Below are positions 5,937-9,206 of a stretch of DNA of 9,206 bases, one piece after another (position 1 is the stretch's first letter; each line of letters opens with the position of its first letter). The notes under the pieces are model-generated. The model did no database searches and was not told the DNA's origin. It saw nothing but the letters and a program-made list of their open reading frames with translations. The position numbers were made by a program, and so were the translations under genes. This DNA comes from Deltaproteobacteria bacterium. GTDB lineage: Bacteria > Bdellovibrionota > UBA1018 > UBA923. The stretch covers positions 1-9,206 of the forward strand of contig JACQAX010000071.1 of the NCBI GenBank assembly GCA_016194795.1, written 5' to 3'.

Positions 5937-6317
5937 GTGGCTACCAAGAAGATGATGCTGATCGAGGACGAAGACGACCTGCGCACCCTCCTCGAGGAGT
6001 ACCTCAAGGACAACGGGCTGTCGGTCGCCTCGTTCGGCTCGGCGGACAAGGCGCTCCCTTACTGGGAGAACAACTCCAGCGACATCGATCTCGTGCTCAC
6101 CGACATGCGCATGCCGGGCACGATCGACGGCATCGGCTTCGCGCGCGCGGAGCGAGCCAAGGGCGCGCACCAGCCCTCGATCGTGATGATCTCGGGCTTC
6201 GAGCCGCCGCCGCGCCAGATGCTCCAGGATCTGGGCATCACCGAGTTCATCTCCAAGCCGTTCCGCATCTCGGAGCTCTCGCGTCTCTGCGCCAACAAGC
6301 TCAGCACAAAGGCTTGA
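5937..6317 (+). CDS. Single-domain response regulator (receiver domain only)
   Basis: A 126-residue CheY-like receiver with no output domain. The signature residues are present: acidic pocket E10-D11 in LIEDEDD, phospho-acceptor D56 in LVLTDMRMPG, S86 in VMISG, and K107 in ISKPF, with F104 near the position of the switch aromatic residue. It would be phosphorylated by a histidine kinase not present in the window and act by protein contact. The GTG at 5937 gives the expected five-residue lead before the first beta strand; an ATG at 5952 is possible. No ribosome site is obvious, but TTCTT-gt-AAGAA (5914-5925), a short dyad, lies just upstream and could be a control site. Its 3' end overlaps the convergent DOMON-like gene by 17 bp. 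Confidence 0.92.
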   Translation: MATKKMMLIEDEDDLRTLLEEYLKDNGLSVASFGSADKALPYWENNSSDIDLVLTDMRMPGTIDGIGFARAERAKGAHQPSIVMISGFEPPPRQMLQDLGITEFISKPFRISELSRLCANKLSTKA

Positions 6318-6852
6318 AGTGCTCGGGCAGATGGAAGTCGGGCTTCGCCTGGGGCGGCGTGCTCAGGCTCCAGTAGGTCTTCGCGCCCGGGGCGCCCAGG
6401 ATCGCGAAGGCGTTGCCGCGCACGTCGGCCCGCTCACCCGTCCAGCCGAGCTTCGACAGGTCGATCGCGAGCTGCGCGCTCCAGCGGTCGTCGGCGGTAC
6501 GGGTGGCCGAATGCGTGAAGCCCGAGCGGAAGTCGCGGTTGAAGCGCTTGCGCGGCTCGAAGATCTCGAGCTCGAAGTGCTGCCCGAGCGGGCTCACCTG
6601 GAACTCGTGGTAGGTCGGCTCTTTGGACGCGGCGACGAAAAGCTCGACGACGTCCCAGTCCCAAAGCCCCCACTGCGGCCCGTCGGTCGGAAGAGCGGCG
6701 TTCACGCGCGAAGGCTGTCCGCTCACCTCGAAGCGCGCCGAAAGCCGGCCGCCCGAATCGAGCGCGAGCGCGACGGTCACCGCGAGGCTCGCGGCGGCGC
6801 CTTTTTTTTCCTCGAAAACGAGCTGGAGCGGCCGGGGTTTGTTCAGAGGCAA
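6301..6852 (-). CDS. DOMON-like / CBM9-like beta-sandwich domain protein
   Basis: A 183-residue single-domain protein. The pattern fits the DOMON-like group related to carbohydrate-binding family 9: GLWDWDVVELFV (62-73), YHEFQVSPLGQHFELEIFEP (81-100), DRWSAQLAIDLSKLGW (122-137), and a TYWSLSTPPQAKPDFHLPEH block near the end (159-178). Members bind sugars or heme in some cases; many short bacterial ones have no known ligand. No signal peptide is seen, so it is predicted to be cytosolic. The only start available between the upstream TAA (6867-6865) and the domain is TTG at 6852-6850. It lies inside the 3' end of the secreted micro-protein gene (10-bp overlap), so translation probably depends on ribosomes finishing that gene. 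Its stop lies inside the convergent response-regulator gene. Confidence 0.8.
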   Translation of the reverse strand: MPLNKPRPLQLVFEEKKGAAASLAVTVALALDSGGRLSARFEVSGQPSRVNAALPTDGPQWGLWDWDVVELFVAASKEPTYHEFQVSPLGQHFELEIFEPRKRFNRDFRSGFTHSATRTADDRWSAQLAIDLSKLGWTGERADVRGNAFAILGAPGAKTYWSLSTPPQAKPDFHLPEHFKPLC

Positions 6853-7073
6853 CGGAAGTACAGGTTAACCCAGCGGCCGTAAACGTCAAAGCCGACGCAC
6901 TGGACGCTCAGCCACGGAATGGTGTTCCAGGTGCAGGCATCGCCGTACGTCTGGCAGGCGATCGGAGCGCTCCGGGCGCAAGCCGTGTAGGCATAGCAGC
7001 CGTTAGCCTGCGAGTTGGACGTGAAAGCCAGAGAGCCGACGAACATCGCCGCGGCGACGAGAAAAGTACGCAT
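6843..7073 (-). CDS. Secreted six-cysteine micro-protein
   Basis: A 76-residue protein of no family known to me. It has a clear Sec signal peptide: basic start MRTF, a hydrophobic core to about residue 17 and a likely cut after A23 (SQA|NG). The mature part is about 53 residues with six cysteines (C26, C32, C40, C47, C59, C75) and many aromatics (several W and Y), which suggests a compact disulfide-bonded domain in the periplasm or outside the cell. AAGGAG sits 7 bases before the ATG at 7073. It lies 54 bp downstream of the lipoprotein gene and overlaps the TTG start of the DOMON-like gene by 10 bp. Possible roles include an envelope-bound binding module or a secreted toxin-like or inhibitor peptide; nothing in the sequence decides between them. 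Confidence 0.78.
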   Translation of the reverse strand: MRTFLVAAAMFVGSLAFTSNSQANGCYAYTACARSAPIACQTYGDACTWNTIPWLSVQCVGFDVYGRWVNLYFRCL

Positions 7074-7086
7074 GAGAAGTCTCCTT

Positions 7087-7122
7087 GAAAAATTCGCGTT
7101 GAACCTAACGACGTTTGACGCG
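7087..7122 (-). terminator. Weak hairpin with T-run after the lipoprotein gene
   Basis: On the minus strand CGCGTCAAAC (7122-7113) can pair with GTTCAACGCG (7104-7095) over 8 of 10 positions (two adjacent A-C mismatches) around an 8-base loop, followed by AATTTTTC (7094-7087). It begins 5 bases after the lipoprotein stop. The T-run favours an intrinsic terminator, but the broken stem suggests partial stopping or attenuation before the micro-protein gene. Confidence 0.4.
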
Positions 7123-7131
7123 TTTTGTCAA
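7102..7131 (-). promoter_or_regulatory. Possible promoter ahead of the six-cysteine micro-protein
   Basis: A perfect TTGACA (7131-7126), overlapping the lipoprotein stop codon, stands 18 bases from TAGGTT (7107-7102), a poor -10 match. The geometry would give a leader of about 20 bases holding the AAGGAG site. It overlaps the weak hairpin, so the two readings compete. Confidence 0.3.
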
Positions 7132-8417
7132 TTGGATGTCGCGAACTTCGCGATACCGTGCTTGATCAGGCTGCCGTGCTTGGCTTCGCAGTCGCCGTTG
7201 GCGGTGCAAAGGTTCATCTCGCCCTGGAAGAACACGCGCCCGTCCTTGATCTCGGTGCGGGTGCGCGAGAGCTTGAACAGGTAGTAGGCCTCGCCCGCCA
7301 CCGGGTGCACTTCGAAGGTCAGGAAGCCCCCGCGCGAACGGAAGCTCGCGTTGGTGATCGTGCCGTTCTCGGTGGCCATCGTCATGTCCTGCTCCGGAAA
7401 GTCGACCAGCGTGATCTCCACGCCGCTGCTGCGACGCTTGACGGTCACGCGCGACAGGCGCTTCTCGAGATACTCGGTGTTGGCGATGATCGTGTCGACG
7501 AGCACGCGCCCGCGCTCGCCGATGACGTAGACCGTCTGCTCTTTCTCGCGCAGCTCGCGATAGAGCGCCACGACGTCGTCGTACTTGGGCGCGACCGCGT
7601 CGGGGAGCTTCGGCACCGCCTTGAGGGCGGCCTCGAGCTCCTGGTTGAGCGCCGGGCGACGGTACTTGTTGGTCCAGGCCGTTTCGTACTGGACGAGCGC
7701 CGCGTCGCGCGCGGTCTTCGCGTTCACGACCGACGTCGACAGATCGGCCGGGAGCGTCTTGGTGAGGTCGTCGATCTGCTGCTTGAGCGCATCGCGCCGC
7801 GAGTCGGCGCTGGGGAGGCGCGCGGCGTCCGCGCCGAGCTTGCCGAGCTGCGCGAGCGTGTCGCGGACCGCCTTGGGCAGATCGCGCGAGACGAGCTCGA
7901 TCTTGGCGCTCGCGTCGGCGATTTCCTTTTCCCAACGGGAGATTTCCGACTGCTGCTGCGCCTCGGTGAGCATCGTCGTGTTCTCGTCGAGCAGCGTCCG
8001 CGCCGCGCTGATCGCGTTTTTGGTCGCGTCGTCGAGCGAGGCCATCGCCTCGTCGAGCGCGCTTTTGGCGAGGTCGAGCCGGTGGCTCACGCCGTCGCGC
8101 ACGTCGCGCGCGGCGATGCCGGCGTCGTCGTTCGGGTCGACGGCCTTGGCGGCGATCTGGATGGCCGCGCTCTGCTCGCCGCTGGTGCCTTCGCGCCAGA
8201 AGAAAGCCTTGTTGTTCTGGAACGTGTGCGAATGCGGGTCGTAGTTCGGGTCCTGCGTCCCGTCGGGCAGCGTCAGGCGGGTCGAGCCGACCGGCAGCTC
8301 TTGAAGAACCGGCGCGACGACGTTGCTCTTCGGGGCCGAGCGGTCCTCGGCATGGCAGCCGCCGAGCGCGAGCGCGCCGAGCGCAACCGACAGGACGATC
8401 GTATTAGTGCGTTTCAT
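7128..8417 (-). CDS. Predicted outer-membrane lipoprotein with coiled-coil middle
   Basis: A 429-residue protein of unknown function. The N-terminus is a lipoprotein signal, with hydrophobic core VLSVALGALA and lipobox LGGC placing the lipidated cysteine at C21. H22 follows, not Asp, so outer-membrane sorting is likely under the E. coli rule. Residues about 100-290 are rich in Ala, Leu, Glu, Lys and Asp with heptad-like spacing, pointing to long helices or coiled coil. The last 130 residues look like beta strands (VEITLVDF, GGFLTFEV, AYYLFKLSR, DGRVFFQGEM) and end with a CTANGDC pair (C404, C410) that may form a disulfide. AGGGAG lies 6 bases before the ATG. The gene starts 11 bases after the stop of the outer-membrane barrel gene, so the two are probably one operon and may be partners in the envelope. 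Confidence 0.8.
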   Translation of the reverse strand: MKRTNTIVLSVALGALALGGCHAEDRSAPKSNVVAPVLQELPVGSTRLTLPDGTQDPNYDPHSHTFQNNKAFFWREGTSGEQSAAIQIAAKAVDPNDDAGIAARDVRDGVSHRLDLAKSALDEAMASLDDATKNAISAARTLLDENTTMLTEAQQQSEISRWEKEIADASAKIELVSRDLPKAVRDTLAQLGKLGADAARLPSADSRRDALKQQIDDLTKTLPADLSTSVVNAKTARDAALVQYETAWTNKYRRPALNQELEAALKAVPKLPDAVAPKYDDVVALYRELREKEQTVYVIGERGRVLVDTIIANTEYLEKRLSRVTVKRRSSGVEITLVDFPEQDMTMATENGTITNASFRSRGGFLTFEVHPVAGEAYYLFKLSRTRTEIKDGRVFFQGEMNLCTANGDCEAKHGSLIKHGIAKFATSN

Positions 8418-8428
8418 GGTCGTCTCCC

Positions 8429-9206
8429 TCAGAAAAACATCACGAGCTCGAACGACATGTAGTCGTTCTTGACGGTGTTCACGCCGGCGATCGGCATGCA
8501 GTAAGCCCAGTTGACCTGGAACGGCGCCTTGAACTCCTTGCGCTTGTACATCTCGACCGTCGAGAAACCGACGCCGAACGTGGCGCTGTGGAGCGTCTGG
8601 CCCGTGTTGGCCTCGAGCAGGCGGTAGCGGAACGACTGGAAGCTGCCGTCGCCGTAGCTCGTCTTGCCCAGGCGCTGGACCGCGTACGCGGTGCCGAGGT
8701 TCAGGCCGAACGGAAACTCGTACTGGATCGACGTGCCGGCCTGGACGATGTCGCCGAGCTTGCGCGCGAGCAGCTCCTTGTCATTGGAGAGCGAGTCGTT
8801 CTCGTTCACCGGCAGGCGGCGGTCGAGGTGGTCGGGCAGCTGCACCGTGTAGCCGGCGTAGGCGTTCGTGCGCCAGGCGTGCTGGCGGTCGAGATAATGA
8901 TCCGCGATGATCGTCGCGCCGATGTCGACCTGGCCGTCGCCGGTCGGCGTGTCGAGCGCGTTGTCGACGTTCGGGGCCACGCCCGTCGGAAGCGTCAGCT
9001 CGCCCTTCACGGCGAGCGAGTCCTGGGCTTCTTTATAGAGCTGGTACTTGCCCACGAGCTTGACGTCGCCGATGTTGGTCTTGGTGTACGAGCCGATCTC
9101 GTTGTAGCCGAGGCGCTTGAGCTTGGTGTTGACGGCGTTGTTGAGCTTGGCCTGGGCTTCCTGCGCTTTTTGAGGATTATCCTTGGCGACGTCGTCGAGC
9201 AGGCGC
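8429..9206 (-). CDS. Outer-membrane beta-barrel protein, C-terminal part
   Basis: The frame is open to the right edge, so at least 258 codons are in the window and the start lies outside; a GTG at 9055 is in-frame but internal. The first visible segment (about 45 residues: DDVAKDNPQKAQEAQAKLNN and on) is helical and hydrophilic. After it come alternating polar/hydrophobic strands with aromatic ends: LAVKGELTLPTG, VDIGATIIADHYL, TNAYAGYTVQLP, IQYEFPFGLNLGTAYAVQ, ATFGVGFSTVEMY, and the last strand YMSFELVMFF ending in Phe, the usual BAM recognition signal. This is the make-up of a transport or surface barrel of Gram-negative bacteria; the exact family is not recognised. It is followed after 11 bases by the lipoprotein gene. 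Confidence 0.8.
   Translation of the reverse strand, partial: RLLDDVAKDNPQKAQEAQAKLNNAVNTKLKRLGYNEIGSYTKTNIGDVKLVGKYQLYKEAQDSLAVKGELTLPTGVAPNVDNALDTPTGDGQVDIGATIIADHYLDRQHAWRTNAYAGYTVQLPDHLDRRLPVNENDSLSNDKELLARKLGDIVQAGTSIQYEFPFGLNLGTAYAVQRLGKTSYGDGSFQSFRYRLLEANTGQTLHSATFGVGFSTVEMYKRKEFKAPFQVNWAYCMPIAGVNTVKNDYMSFELVMFF

Noticed and set aside
7125..8462. A 445-codon plus-strand frame opposite the lipoprotein gene
   Set aside because: The product is Arg/Val/Leu/Gly repeats without domains; the minus frame has a lipobox, ribosome site and ordered secondary structure.
8429..9055. GTG at 9055 as the start of the barrel protein
   Set aside because: The frame stays open for 50 more codons to the window edge with plausible protein and no signal peptide follows the GTG, so the true start is outside.

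Overview
This is a GC-rich, densely packed stretch of chromosome from a Gram-negative bacterium. Gram-negative envelope: there is an outer-membrane barrel protein, a lipoprotein and a signal-peptide protein. The mix of genes (membrane gamma-carboxylase-like protein, helix-turn-helix-free cyclic-nucleotide sensor, single-domain response regulator, fused ThrE, many lineage-specific small or unknown proteins) fits the old deltaproteobacterial groups (Bdellovibrionota or Myxococcota type). That placement is inference only; there is no rRNA or other phylogenetic marker beyond a short piece of prfC. No tRNA, rRNA, CRISPR array, insertion sequence or prophage was seen.

Layout. 1-115 (-) is the N-terminus of release factor 3 (prfC), running off the left edge. 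Divergent from it, 14 bp away, is a 75-residue unknown protein (130-357 +), then a vitamin-K-dependent gamma-carboxylase/HTTM-like membrane protein (389-1786 +). It converges on a cyclic-nucleotide-binding protein (1842-2333 -), which has a good promoter predicted to give a leaderless mRNA. Divergent from that is a tight pair, apaG (2383-2796 +) and a fused ThrE-type exporter (2796-4058 +), sharing one base. ThrE converges, with 7 bp between, on a second tight pair on the minus strand: a C-terminal nucleotidyltransferase-like segment joined to a BON domain (4845-5615), followed by a metallophosphoesterase (4066-4848), with an ATGA overlap. A 56-residue very basic protein with an excellent ribosome site (5669-5839 +) lies divergent from that pair. 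It is followed by a strong hairpin and a single-domain response regulator (5937-6317 +).

6301-9206 is a minus-strand block. In transcription order it holds an outer-membrane beta-barrel protein (partial, enters from the right edge), a coiled-coil lipoprotein, a secreted six-cysteine micro-protein and a DOMON-like protein whose TTG start overlaps the micro-protein. A weak hairpin with a T-run and a TTGACA box between the lipoprotein and the micro-protein suggest the block is two transcription units or an attenuated one.

No complete new system is evident. The parts most worth a second look are the nucleotidyltransferase-BON protein lacking its catalytic N-terminus, the unlisted basic micro-protein beside it, the predicted leaderless sensor gene, and the envelope cassette at the right end.
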